Shown: positions 8,224 to 16,869 of the stretch, piece by piece
Numbering within the stretch: position 1 is the first letter of the stretch
Layout of the letters: each line of letters opens with the position of its first letter
Source: SpSt-333 sp964371615
GTDB taxonomy: Bacteria > Bacteroidota > Ignavibacteria > UBA10030 > UBA8401
Direction: 5' to 3'
DNA: 64,000 nt
Assembly (NCBI GenBank): GCA_964371615.1
Contig: CAYJMS010000002.1
Coordinates: 496,001-560,000, forward strand
Notes under the pieces: generated by a model
Database searches by the model: none
The model's input: the letters and a program-made list of their open reading frames with translations, nothing else
What the model was told of the DNA's origin: nothing
Program-made: the position numbers and the translations under genes

Positions 8224-9486
8224 TCATTCACTCTGTATGCGCCGGTCCATTTTTCGGTTCACTTCCCATTCCTTCACCGAGACAATCAAAATAGCCGCTG
8301 CCGGTATTGCGATCAGCAAGCCGATGAATCCGAGAAAATATCCAAAGACAAAGAGTGAGAGTATCAAAATCACCGGATGCAGACCAATTTTCCCGCCAAT
8401 GATTTTCGGTGTAAGGACGTACACTTCGATGACATGCAAGACGCCAAGAAATGATATCGTGCTCACCACCGGCAGAGTGATGACACCCATGCTGAGCGAA
8501 GCTACAAAAGCCGAAACGCACAGGATGGTAATGAATCCGAAATACGGGATGAAAAACATTAATCCCGAGAGAATGCCGATCACCAGCGGATATTGTATTC
8601 CGATGATCCACAAACCAATGGAAACGGCAATGGCATCGAATATCGCTATGATCGTGGTACCGCGGATGTATCGGCCGAGAATTTCGTCTACCCGGTGATA
8701 GAACAATACCGACTGCTCCCGGCGCTTTCGCGGGATCATCATTTTAATTCTATATCGTACGATCGGAAAGTCTTTGAGCAAAAAGAATGTCAGGAACGGA
8801 ATGATCACAATGTTCACAATGCCGGTGAGAAGGATCTGTAATCCGCTGACGATGCCGAACGTCCCCTTCAACAATCCTTTCAGTATATCTTCCACTCTCG
8901 GTGCAATGGTGGTTGTCAACATCGATCGAAGCTGTTCGGTAGAGATCCCGTACTTGTTGAGCGCGCTCATGTACTTCGCATCGAGCACCCATTCGACAAA
9001 TTGAGTCGAGATGACGCCGATGGCCTGTAGGATCCCTTCAAATTGCCCGATGATATGCGGCAAGCCCAAGATAAGCAACACGATGACGATAGCAATGGCG
9101 CACAAGATGATGAACACTGCCGACGTCCAACGCGGCACCTTCCATGACAATTCCAATCTGCTGACAATCGGGTGCAGCAGGTACGCGAAGAACAGTGAAA
9201 GGATAAACGGCGCAAGAATCTCATTGATAGTATAGATAAACCATAATGAGAAGAGCACAATAGACAGAAACATGATGTTCTTCGCCACCGAGCTGTCACG
9301 CATGGGGTAGAGTAAAAAGAGTATTGTACCGAGAATCAAAAACGGCGAGATAAGAATCTGGATGGTGTATAACAGAAGAACCACTAAGACCAGGCCGGCG
9401 GTGATGATGACGACATCCAGCACCTGGGTGCGTCCGTTGCGGTCCGCAACAGAGTTTTTAATAACGGTTTTTTTCGGTCGGGGCAT
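8224..9486 (-). CDS. AI-2E family (PerM/YdiK) membrane protein
   Basis: A 420-aa inner membrane protein with about eight hydrophobic segments. They are a paired set near residues 24-70, a third at 72-105, one near 120-150, and four in the C-terminal half. The C-terminal half has the family hallmark GRYIRGT followed by GIQYPLVIGILSGLMFFIPYFG and a last block KIIGGKIGLHPVILILSLFVFGYFLGFIGLLIAIPAAA. Members export autoinducer-2 or act as Na+/H+ antiporters; the substrate cannot be read from sequence. The central region (about 160-245) is the predicted soluble part. It lies 36 bases downstream of dut. Confidence 0.88.
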   Translation of the reverse strand: MPRPKKTVIKNSVADRNGRTQVLDVVIITAGLVLVVLLLYTIQILISPFLILGTILFLLYPMRDSSVAKNIMFLSIVLFSLWFIYTINEILAPFILSLFFAYLLHPIVSRLELSWKVPRWTSAVFIILCAIAIVIVLLILGLPHIIGQFEGILQAIGVISTQFVEWVLDAKYMSALNKYGISTEQLRSMLTTTIAPRVEDILKGLLKGTFGIVSGLQILLTGIVNIVIIPFLTFFLLKDFPIVRYRIKMMIPRKRREQSVLFYHRVDEILGRYIRGTTIIAIFDAIAVSIGLWIIGIQYPLVIGILSGLMFFIPYFGFITILCVSAFVASLSMGVITLPVVSTISFLGVLHVIEVYVLTPKIIGGKIGLHPVILILSLFVFGYFLGFIGLLIAIPAAAILIVSVKEWEVNRKMDRRIQSE

Positions 9487-9522
9487 AACGTGCTTCCTTC
9501 CTTTCGATCTATACTATCGATA

Positions 9523-9981
9523 TTATTGCGATATGCCGGTGCTGCCGAATCCTCCGGCGCCTCTACCCGTATCATTCAACGAATCGGATAATTCCCATTC
9601 GATCCGTTCGTAACGGGAGACGATCATTTGTGCAATTCTGTCACCACGATTGACGATAAACGCTTTCTTTCCAAAATTTGTCAGGATCACTTTGACCTCA
9701 CCCCGGTAATCTGAATCGATTGTTCCGGGTGCATTCATTATTCCGATGCTATGTTTTATAGCCAGTCCGCTGCGCGGCCGAATCTGCGCTTCAAATCCCT
9801 GCGGTAGTTCGATCGAAAAACCGGTCGGGACCAGCACTGTTTCACCGGGTTGAACCGGTAAAGGATTGTCAACAGCCGAGAAGATATCCATTCCAGCTGA
9901 CCCATCGGTCGCATATGCCGGCAGCGAAACATCACTTGTGGATGATGAAATTCTGTTAATACGTATTTTCAGTGCAGTCAC
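9523..9981 (-). CDS. dut: dUTP diphosphatase
   Basis: Hydrolyses dUTP to dUMP and pyrophosphate, keeping uracil out of DNA and supplying dTMP synthesis. The 152-aa protein has all five motifs of the trimeric family: DGSAGMDIFSA, PRSGLAIKHSIG, GTIDSDYRGEV with the catalytic Asp, GDRIAQMIV, and the C-terminal glycine-rich arm GRGAGGFGSTG. The start is a GTG at 9981 preceded by AAGG at a good distance; the next Met is already inside motif 1. It is divergent from the TPR gene at 10172 and may begin the minus-strand series that includes the AI-2E permease. Confidence 0.96.
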   Translation of the reverse strand: MTALKIRINRISSSTSDVSLPAYATDGSAGMDIFSAVDNPLPVQPGETVLVPTGFSIELPQGFEAQIRPRSGLAIKHSIGIMNAPGTIDSDYRGEVKVILTNFGKKAFIVNRGDRIAQMIVSRYERIEWELSDSLNDTGRGAGGFGSTGISQ

Positions 9982-10093
9982 GGAAAGCCTTAAAGTATGT
10001 GTTGAAGGGGTTTGCGATTCCCTATGAAAACTTCATCAATTTCGTTCATTTTATAGGATTTTCAAAGAAAATAAATTGATAATAGGACAATTA

Positions 10094-10124
10094 TTGACTT
10101 ACGACGGGTATTTTTGTTAATTAA
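10094..10124 (+). promoter_or_regulatory. candidate promoter of the TPR gene
   Basis: TTG (10094-10096), 20 nt and TTAATTAA (10117-10124) fit the TTG-N20-TAnnTT pattern with one mismatch, 47 bases before the ATG at 10172. The region 9982-10171 is AT-rich and separates dut from the TPR gene. No clear promoter was found for dut. Confidence 0.35.
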
Positions 10125-10171
10125 ACATAGCCAATATATGATATTCAATGTTCTAAAGTACTATAGAAATT

Positions 10172-11596
10172 ATGCCCACGTTTGATCACGACAATTTTGA
10201 TGATGATTTTGAAGGCGATTCTTCTCCTCGAAGAGACAGGAATGAGGAAATTGAGCGCTATAAGGAGCTTTTACGCCGTGGCGGAAGCGGATTAAAGAGC
10301 ATTGAAGCACTGGAAGAGATCATCAATTATTACTTCGAGAAGGAAAAATACGACGAGGCGCTCACATTTGCCAACCAACTTGTCGAGTTTGCCCCGTATT
10401 CTTCGGATGGATGGATGAGAAAAGGGATGATTCTGAACAATCTCTTTCGCTATAACGAAGCATTGCAATGCTATGATCAGGCAATTTCATTAAATCCGAA
10501 CGACAGCGATCTATACATTAACCGCGGCATTACTCTCGATAATTCGAACAGAAACGACGAAGCACTCGCCGACTTCGAACAAGCGTTGATTTTCAGTCCC
10601 GGTGACTTTGAAGCGTTGATGAACAAGGCGGTAACGCTGGAAAAAATGGAGAGACACGAAGAATCTCTCGAAATATTGCGGTTTCTTTCAAAAGAAGAAC
10701 CGAAAAATCCCGACGTCTGGTTCGAACTAGCCTTTTGTTACGATATGATGGACCGGATAGAAGAATCTCTCGCCTGTTACGACCGGAACATCGACCTCGA
10801 TCCATATAACCATAACGCGTGGTACAACCGCGGAATCGTCCTGAACCGGCTCGGAAAATTTGAGCAATCGCTCGACAGTTACGATATGGCACTGGCGATA
10901 AAAGAAACCTTTCCGGCGGCATGGTACAATAAAGGGAATGTGTTCGCTGCAACCGGGAAATTAAACGAAGCCATAGAATGTTACAAACAAACGCTCCGGT
11001 TCGAACCGAAGGATGTTCCGGCGTTGCATAATCTTGGAAACGCCTACGAAGAACTTGAGAATTATCAGGAAGCAATCAAGTGCTTTACCCTTGCCATTAA
11101 ATATGACAGTACCCATTTCGAATCGTATTTCGGCCGCGGAAGCTGCTATGATGCAATGGAGCAATATCGTAAAGCGCTGGCGGACTATAACCGGGCATTG
11201 GAGATCTGCAGGGAATATCCCGAATTATGGTATGCCAAGGCAGATGCGGAGTTCAATCTCGGGAAATTGAAGGAGTGCATCCTGAGTTATAAGATGGTCG
11301 TACAAATGGATCCCTATAATTTTGAAGCGTGGTATGATTACGGAGATACATTGTTTTATATGGGATATTTAAAAGAGGGTTTGAAAGCACTCAACAAATC
11401 GATTGAACTCAATACTACCTTTGCCGATTCTTATTACAGCAGGGCCAAGGTCCTCTTTGTTCTGGAAAAAAACCTTGATGCCGTCGAATCCCTCAAAACC
11501 GCTTTCAAGATCAATCCCGACCTGCGGAAAAAATTCGAAGTGGAATTCAAGGGAGTAAAATCGGTAAAAGAATTCAGCACCCTTCTGCAGTCTTAA
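10172..11596 (+). CDS. tetratricopeptide repeat protein
   Basis: A 474-aa protein made almost entirely of TPR units. After an acidic, charged N-terminal 45 residues, about twelve 34-residue repeats run from about 49 to 460, with the usual W/Y-x-x-x-G/A...A...Y...A-I/L...P pattern. Examples are DGWMRKGMILNNLFRYNEALQCYDQAISLNP and AAWYNKGNVFAATGKLNEAIECYKQTL, abbreviated here to their cores WMRKGMIL and AWYNKGNVF. There is no signal peptide or membrane segment, so it is probably a cytoplasmic scaffold. It has its own promoter region and is closed by a strong terminator. No specific partner can be named from the neighbourhood. Confidence 0.9.
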   Translation: MPTFDHDNFDDDFEGDSSPRRDRNEEIERYKELLRRGGSGLKSIEALEEIINYYFEKEKYDEALTFANQLVEFAPYSSDGWMRKGMILNNLFRYNEALQCYDQAISLNPNDSDLYINRGITLDNSNRNDEALADFEQALIFSPGDFEALMNKAVTLEKMERHEESLEILRFLSKEEPKNPDVWFELAFCYDMMDRIEESLACYDRNIDLDPYNHNAWYNRGIVLNRLGKFEQSLDSYDMALAIKETFPAAWYNKGNVFAATGKLNEAIECYKQTLRFEPKDVPALHNLGNAYEELENYQEAIKCFTLAIKYDSTHFESYFGRGSCYDAMEQYRKALADYNRALEICREYPELWYAKADAEFNLGKLKECILSYKMVVQMDPYNFEAWYDYGDTLFYMGYLKEGLKALNKSIELNTTFADSYYSRAKVLFVLEKNLDAVESLKTAFKINPDLRKKFEVEFKGVKSVKEFSTLLQS

Positions 11597-11617
11597 ACGT
11601 GTTGCACATCACGAACG

Positions 11618-11656
11618 AACAAACCTGATCGTTCCCGATTGGGTTTGTTTCTTTAT
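11618..11656 (+). terminator. intrinsic terminator after the TPR gene
   Basis: A 14-bp stem with two G-U pairs (11618-11631 with 11636-11649) and a TTCC loop is followed by TCTTTATATT. It begins 22 bases after the TPR stop. An in-frame TTG for aroE at 11639 falls inside this hairpin, which argues for the ATG at 11666 as the aroE start. Confidence 0.75.
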
Positions 11657-11665
11657 ATTACGTCC

Positions 11666-12556
11666 ATGAATCCTCTCCATCGTTCCGAAGGCACTCAAAA
11701 ACAGATTACCGGTATCATTGGCCGATCGTTGGGTCATACCCTCTCCCCGTTGATGCACAACACAGCATACAAAGAATTAAATTTGAATTTTACCTACGGT
11801 GTTTTTCAGGTTGCACCGGACATGGTGCACTCATTGATCGAAGCTCTGAAGCATCTCGCGATCAGAGGAGCGAACGTGACCATACCGTACAAACAGGATA
11901 TTATGCAGTATATCGATCACATTGCAGACGATGCCCGCATTGTCGGAGCGGTGAATACCATCATAAACGATAACGGTATCATAACGGGATACAATACCGA
12001 TATCGACGGTGTACGGGGCACGTTGTTTCCGTTTTCGCAAGATATACGCGGCGGATCAGTCGTTATTCTCGGAGCCGGTGGAGCAGCGCGAGCGGTGCTG
12101 CATGCACTTGCGACTTCATTTGCCCCTCTAAGAATTGTGATCGTCAACAGAACGGCCGCGACTGCCGTTGCCTTGGCACTCGAAGCAGGAAAAAAATATT
12201 CATCCATTGAAATCACTGCAACAACCGATGAGACAATGTCTGTGCTCGAATTGAAACAGGCAGTACTGATCGTGAATGCGACATCGGTCGGGATGTCACC
12301 CGGGATTGACGCCAGTCCCTTGCCGGCGGAGGTTGTTCTGCGGAAAGATCAGATCGTCTTCGATACCATCTACTCTCCGGCACGGACCGCTTTGCTGCAG
12401 AGAGCAGCGCATGACGGCGCCAGGACTCTTTCGGGCATCGACATGCTGCTCGAGCAAGGATCGAAAGCGTTTACATTGTTTACCGAAAAAAAATTCCCCA
12501 TGAAAGCGGCACGAACCGCTGTTCTTCAAGCGCTCACACAGGAACCGCACGCATGA
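11666..12556 (+). CDS. aroE: shikimate dehydrogenase (NADP+)
   Basis: Reduces 3-dehydroshikimate to shikimate in chorismate biosynthesis. The 296-aa protein has the substrate-site blocks IIGRSLGHTLSPLMHN and RGANVTIPYK, the second with the catalytic Lys. It also has AVNTI, YNTDIDGV, the nucleotide loop VVILGAGGAARAV and the NRT signature that favours NADP. The ATG at 11666 gives a normal N-terminus. The stop overlaps the next gene's ATG by four bases (ATGA), so the response regulator is translationally coupled to it. aroB and aroK are elsewhere in the window, on the other strand. Confidence 0.95.
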   Translation: MNPLHRSEGTQKQITGIIGRSLGHTLSPLMHNTAYKELNLNFTYGVFQVAPDMVHSLIEALKHLAIRGANVTIPYKQDIMQYIDHIADDARIVGAVNTIINDNGIITGYNTDIDGVRGTLFPFSQDIRGGSVVILGAGGAARAVLHALATSFAPLRIVIVNRTAATAVALALEAGKKYSSIEITATTDETMSVLELKQAVLIVNATSVGMSPGIDASPLPAEVVLRKDQIVFDTIYSPARTALLQRAAHDGARTLSGIDMLLEQGSKAFTLFTEKKFPMKAARTAVLQALTQEPHA

Positions 12557-13677
12557 ACAACAAGCAATTTACGGTCGGCGAGTATCTTCGCAATGCCGAC
12601 AAAGAAATAAAAGGGGGAAAACTGACCGAGGCGATGTGCTACATCAATCAGATTTACGATCTCGATCATAATAATATTTATGCGAAAGCATACAAAGAGC
12701 GCATTATCGCACTGATGGAGGCGCAGGGAACTCCCCGCAAGGACGCCGAACGTATTGCATCCGAAGCGAAATTCCCTCCAAAGCCGCCGGAGCCGATTGC
12801 CGCTGTACCGCCGCCCATCCCGATACCGGAAGAAAAGATTGTCGAAAAACCCAAGGGGAAATCCGCACCCGCACCGCGCGAGCCGGTCAAAAATGTACCG
12901 GCAGTTTCCGTGGAAATAGTTCTCCCCAAAGTACCGTCAGCGTCTCCATCTCCCGTCATGCGTCAGCAAATTAAACGGACTGCCGCAGCGGCAGAAGCCT
13001 ACCGTTCGATGCTGCTGGAGATCTGGAAAGACGGATCCATATCAGTCGAAGAACAGCAACGAATCGATTCCATGCGTGAAACATTCGCCATCACGATTGA
13101 TGAACATCACGAGATCGAACAGCAGGTTCGATTCACTGCGTATATGAATGCTATCAGGGACTCCTGGAAAAAAGGTGTCACCCAGTTCGAACCGTTGCGG
13201 AAAAAATTTTCGATCCAGGACACGGAACAGTCGCTGCTAGAACCGAAAATAATGCAGCTGGTGCAATCGCTGCAATCGAACGGGTCGGTGCTCGTCCTGG
13301 ATGACGACGAATCGTTTCTGGTGGTCATGAAAGATATTCTCAGCGATAAAGGGTACTATTGCTTTACGGCGGCCTCCGGCGAAGAGGCACTGCAGTTGCT
13401 GGATTCAATGACACCGGATATCGTCATCTGCGACATCAACTTTCAAAAGCCCCACATGAGCGGATTCGCATTCTATGAAAAATTCCGCTCATTGGATAAA
13501 TATCTCACCACTCCCTTCATTTTCCTGAGTGCGCTCGATCAGGATGTGCTCATTCGCACGGGGAAAAAACTCGGTGCCGATGATTATCTGACGAAACCGT
13601 TCGACGCGGAAATGCTCATTGCAACCGTGGAAGGAAAACTCCGCCGGTTCCGTGAACTGCGGCGTTCGTTCGAATAA
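12553..13677 (+). CDS. response regulator with N-terminal repeat region and C-terminal REC domain
   Basis: A 374-aa protein in three parts. Residues 1-60 form a helical TPR-like segment (GEYLRNADKEIKGGKLTEAMCYINQIYDLD core). Residues about 70-135 are a proline- and alanine-rich linker. Residues about 140-245 contain two similar helical units (EIWKDGSISVEEQQRID and DSWKKGVTQFEPLRKKF) resembling calcium-free EF-hand or TerB-like repeats. The receiver domain fills 250-374 with VLVLDDDESF, the phosphoacceptor Asp294 in VICDINF, the switch FLSALD and LTKPFD. There is no DNA-binding output domain after REC, so it probably signals by protein contact. It overlaps aroE by four bases. Confidence 0.85.
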   Translation: MNNKQFTVGEYLRNADKEIKGGKLTEAMCYINQIYDLDHNNIYAKAYKERIIALMEAQGTPRKDAERIASEAKFPPKPPEPIAAVPPPIPIPEEKIVEKPKGKSAPAPREPVKNVPAVSVEIVLPKVPSASPSPVMRQQIKRTAAAAEAYRSMLLEIWKDGSISVEEQQRIDSMRETFAITIDEHHEIEQQVRFTAYMNAIRDSWKKGVTQFEPLRKKFSIQDTEQSLLEPKIMQLVQSLQSNGSVLVLDDDESFLVVMKDILSDKGYYCFTAASGEEALQLLDSMTPDIVICDINFQKPHMSGFAFYEKFRSLDKYLTTPFIFLSALDQDVLIRTGKKLGADDYLTKPFDAEMLIATVEGKLRRFRELRRSFE

Positions 13678-13821
13678 TCCTTATACCGGCATTCCGACAA
13701 CCTCCACAGGGGAATAAAAGACCCTCTTTTTGTCATTCTCACCGATTTCCGTTCTGAGATTTTTTTTGCATATTGCACATCGTTCGGATACCCCAGGCAT
13801 CGGTAAATACCCGGTTCACTC

Positions 13822-16011
13822 ATGAAAAACATATTCAAGCGTTTACGGTCATTTACATTCAATCTCGGCCTTGTCGAGCAGGCGCAGATGGTGGCATCGA
13901 CGGCTGTTATCGTCATTATGGTAACGATTATTACGGCAAATATCCTGTTGCAGAAAAACATGGGATATCTGGAGTTCATCAGTATCATTACAGTCGGCGT
14001 GATCGGATTTGCCAGCGTCTATTTTTCATTGAAGTACGGCCGCCAGCTCGAAGAACAGCGACGCGAACTTGAAGCCCTCAACGCTGTGTCTCAGGTCGTC
14101 AGCCAATCGTTCAATCTCAACTATATCTTTAGCAACATCCTTCAAAGCGTTACCCGGAGCCTCAAGACGGAGTTCGGCTGGCTGTATGTGCTGCAATCCG
14201 ACCGGCTCATTCTCAAGAATTCCTTCGGTTCCACCGCCGGATTTTTTTCCGAAAAAATTTTAAGCAACAAGGCGTTCATCCAATGGATTTCCGATATTCG
14301 AACCGAAAAGGAAACGAATGCAACAGGTGGAGTTGTTTTCCACGACAGCATTCACAATGCAGAGATCATGTCCTGGGTGTCCGTTCCGCTGAAGATAGGC
14401 GACAAGACGGAAGGAATTCTGCTGCTGGCAACACGGATGAAGGATTTTTTTCCCGAACGGAAGATCAACCTCGTCTCCGCATTCAGCAACCAGATTGGCG
14501 TTGCGCTGAACAACGCCCATTTGTTCGACAAACTGCGCGAATCGGAAGAACGATATATCGACCTGTTTGAGAATTCGCCGGACATGTATCACCTCGTCAA
14601 TCGCGACGGCGTGATTATCAGCTGCAATCAGACCGAATCGCAGATCCTCGGGTACAGCAAGTCGGAGATTATCGGCAACCAACTGGCGCTGCTGTATCCG
14701 GAAGAAATGCGCGAGAAAATCCAGTCGGTAATCCGGGAATCGTTCCAATTCCGGAAGGAGATCCGCGGCAGCGAGGAACAGATGGTGAAAAAGGACGGCA
14801 CGTTGCTCGAGGTTTCCGTCAACACGTCGCTGGTGTACGACAGTAACGGCAGTCCCGTGCTGATGCGCTGTCTTGTCCGCGATATCACCGATAAAAAAAT
14901 TCTCGAACAAAAAATCATGCAGGCGCAGAAGATCGACAGTATCGGGAATCTTGCCGGCGGCATCGCCCACGATTTCAACAACATTCTTACCTCTATCATG
15001 GGGGCATCGTCGATTATGCGACGGAGGATCTCCCCGAGAAACAAAGTGTATCCGTTTGTGGAAATTATTGAAACCGCCTCGACGCGGGGAAAATCGCTCA
15101 CCAATCAATTATTGACGTTCGCACGACGTACGCCGGTAGAATTCCACCCTATCAACGTTCACGACGTGCTGGAAGAGACGCTCCGCATTTTCGAACCGAG
15201 TGTCAAACCGTTGCTCACAACGCGGAGACGCTTTTCGGATGCCCCGGCAATCATCAACGGCGACGACGGACAGATTCAACAGGCGTTTCTGAATCTGTTC
15301 ATCAATGCACGCGATGCGATGCCGAACGGCGGCGAATTAACGATTGAAACAAATGTCGAGACGAATTCGGACCATCGGGTCAGCGTGACAGTGGCCGATA
15401 ACGGTATCGGCATGACCAAAGCGGTGCAGGAACAGATTTTCGTTCCGTTCTTCTCCACGAAAGAACACGGCAAAGGGACCGGGCTCGGGCTGTCCGTCGT
15501 GTACGGGGTTATCCAATCACACAATGGAATGATTTCGTTTACCAGTGAGATCAATAAAGGGACTTCGTTCGTCCTTTCCTTCCCTCTCTATAAGAATTAT
15601 CCGCCGGAGATGATTGCTCCCGCACCAAAAAAGATTCTACGCGGTTCCGAATCCGTCCTGATTGTGGATGACGAAGAGTATGTCCGGATGACGCTCGGTA
15701 CGATGCTGGAGGATCTCGGATACACCGTCTCGGCGGCAGGAGGCGGCAAGGAAGCGATCGCAATGCTCACCAAAAAGAAAAAATACGATCTCATCCTTCT
15801 GGATATGAATATGCCGGAGATCGGCGGCAGAAAAGTGTTTGAAAAAATCAAATCATTGAAAGTGAAATCCCGGGTGATCATTTCCAGCGGATATAATGAC
15901 GATATTCTCGGCAAGGATTTTGCGCGACAGGTCGACGGATTCCTACAAAAACCGTACAAAATCGAAGAACTTGCCCGCAAAATCCGCGAAGTGCTCGACG
16001 GTCAATCCTGA
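13822..16011 (+). CDS. hybrid sensor histidine kinase (TM-GAF-PAS-HisKA-HATPase-REC)
   Basis: A 729-aa membrane-bound kinase. Two hydrophobic segments (about 28-45 and 50-68) are joined by a very short loop, so the periplasmic part is minimal. A GAF-like domain lies at about 85-240 and a PAS domain at about 245-360 (SEERYIDLFENSPDMYHL). In the HisKA domain the phosphoacceptor is His383 in GIAHDFNN. The ATP-binding domain has NLFINARDAM, DNGIGM and GKGTGLGLSVVYG. The C-terminal receiver has Asp661 in LILLDMNMP. The signal is presumably cytoplasmic. The response regulator upstream (144 bases away) is a possible partner, but the attached receiver may suffice. Confidence 0.93.
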   Translation: MKNIFKRLRSFTFNLGLVEQAQMVASTAVIVIMVTIITANILLQKNMGYLEFISIITVGVIGFASVYFSLKYGRQLEEQRRELEALNAVSQVVSQSFNLNYIFSNILQSVTRSLKTEFGWLYVLQSDRLILKNSFGSTAGFFSEKILSNKAFIQWISDIRTEKETNATGGVVFHDSIHNAEIMSWVSVPLKIGDKTEGILLLATRMKDFFPERKINLVSAFSNQIGVALNNAHLFDKLRESEERYIDLFENSPDMYHLVNRDGVIISCNQTESQILGYSKSEIIGNQLALLYPEEMREKIQSVIRESFQFRKEIRGSEEQMVKKDGTLLEVSVNTSLVYDSNGSPVLMRCLVRDITDKKILEQKIMQAQKIDSIGNLAGGIAHDFNNILTSIMGASSIMRRRISPRNKVYPFVEIIETASTRGKSLTNQLLTFARRTPVEFHPINVHDVLEETLRIFEPSVKPLLTTRRRFSDAPAIINGDDGQIQQAFLNLFINARDAMPNGGELTIETNVETNSDHRVSVTVADNGIGMTKAVQEQIFVPFFSTKEHGKGTGLGLSVVYGVIQSHNGMISFTSEINKGTSFVLSFPLYKNYPPEMIAPAPKKILRGSESVLIVDDEEYVRMTLGTMLEDLGYTVSAAGGGKEAIAMLTKKKKYDLILLDMNMPEIGGRKVFEKIKSLKVKSRVIISSGYNDDILGKDFARQVDGFLQKPYKIEELARKIREVLDGQS

Positions 16012-16077
16012 CCGTTTGTAGCCTACCTCAATTTTTTTTATCTTCATCATGTACCAACCATTGAACCAAACAACCCC

Positions 16078-16869
16078 ATGAATGCATTTTCAGACGAATT
16101 ACGAAACGAACGCGAATCACGCAGCATTACCCTTTCAGAGATAGCGAGAAAAACCAGGATTAACATCAAATATCTCGAATCGCTCGAACAGGGGGCGTTT
16201 GATGTTCTGCCGCAGACGTATATCCGCGCGTTTATCAAATCGTACGCCGAAGCCATCGGCATCCCGCCGGAGCGATTCCTGCATTCGTATGATGTCATCG
16301 TCACACAGAAGTATTCCGGACTCCAGACATCGTCAACCGAAGCCCTCTCCCCGCCGCTGATGCCGACCAAAGAGAAAGAAACCGTCATCGAAAAGGAAAA
16401 AAATATCCGGCTCATGTTCATCATCGGCGGTTTCGTCATCGTTACGGCGGTGCTGGTATTTATGTTCGTCGATGCCTTTCGCACGACGCTGGTTCCGGAG
16501 CCCGTGGCGGAAACTCCGTTTATGGATATCGTGAAAGAACAGGAGAAGGCTCTTCCGATTGCAACAGCAGCGGATACTGCCGATACAGTGACGGTATTTG
16601 TTCCCCCGCCGCCGGATTCACTGACGATGCGGGTGATCGCGATGGATTCCGTTTGGATCACCGTTATCCGCGATACGCTCCCCCCTCGCAGCGGCTATAT
16701 GCGGAAGGGACGATACAGGACATATTACGCCGAGAAGGAATTCCGTGTCTCGTTCAGCGACGCCGGATCTGTTATGATTTTACTAAACGGAAAACAATTA
16801 GAACCGCTCGGGCCGAAAGGAGAACGGGTCCGAAACAAGAGCATCACATCAGCACTTCTGCCCAAATGA
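16078..16869 (+). CDS. RodZ-like helix-turn-helix membrane protein
   Basis: A 263-aa protein with the RodZ plan. A cytoplasmic HTH_25 domain (1-75: LRNERESRSITLSEIARKT, LESLEQGAFDVLPQTYIRAF) leads by a charged stretch to one membrane segment (about 107-129). A periplasmic region ends in a DUF4115-like domain (about 180-260: MRVIAMDSVWITVIRD, EFRVSFSDAGSVMILLNG). In rod-shaped bacteria RodZ links MreB to the wall-building machine; no mreB is visible here. The last four bases overlap the ligA start (ATGA). Confidence 0.85.
   Translation: MNAFSDELRNERESRSITLSEIARKTRINIKYLESLEQGAFDVLPQTYIRAFIKSYAEAIGIPPERFLHSYDVIVTQKYSGLQTSSTEALSPPLMPTKEKETVIEKEKNIRLMFIIGGFVIVTAVLVFMFVDAFRTTLVPEPVAETPFMDIVKEQEKALPIATAADTADTVTVFVPPPPDSLTMRVIAMDSVWITVIRDTLPPRSGYMRKGRYRTYYAEKEFRVSFSDAGSVMILLNGKQLEPLGPKGERVRNKSITSALLPK

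Noticed and set aside
11639..11665. Longer aroE reading from a TTG at 11639
   Set aside because: This start lies inside the strong terminator hairpin 11618-11656 and adds residues not found in the family.
13678..13821. Possible terminator or promoter between the response regulator and the hybrid kinase
   Set aside because: The best hairpin (AGGG/CCCT before CTTTTT) has only four base pairs and no good TTG-N20-TAnnTT element was found.
14260..15108. A 282-codon minus-strand open frame opposite the hybrid kinase
   Set aside because: It mirrors the GAF/PAS/HisKA codons; rich in His, Phe and Arg, with no family resemblance.
16653..16865. Upstream extension of the ligA reading frame
   Set aside because: It overlaps the rodZ-like gene in another frame, and the conserved ligase N-terminus begins at the ATG at 16866.
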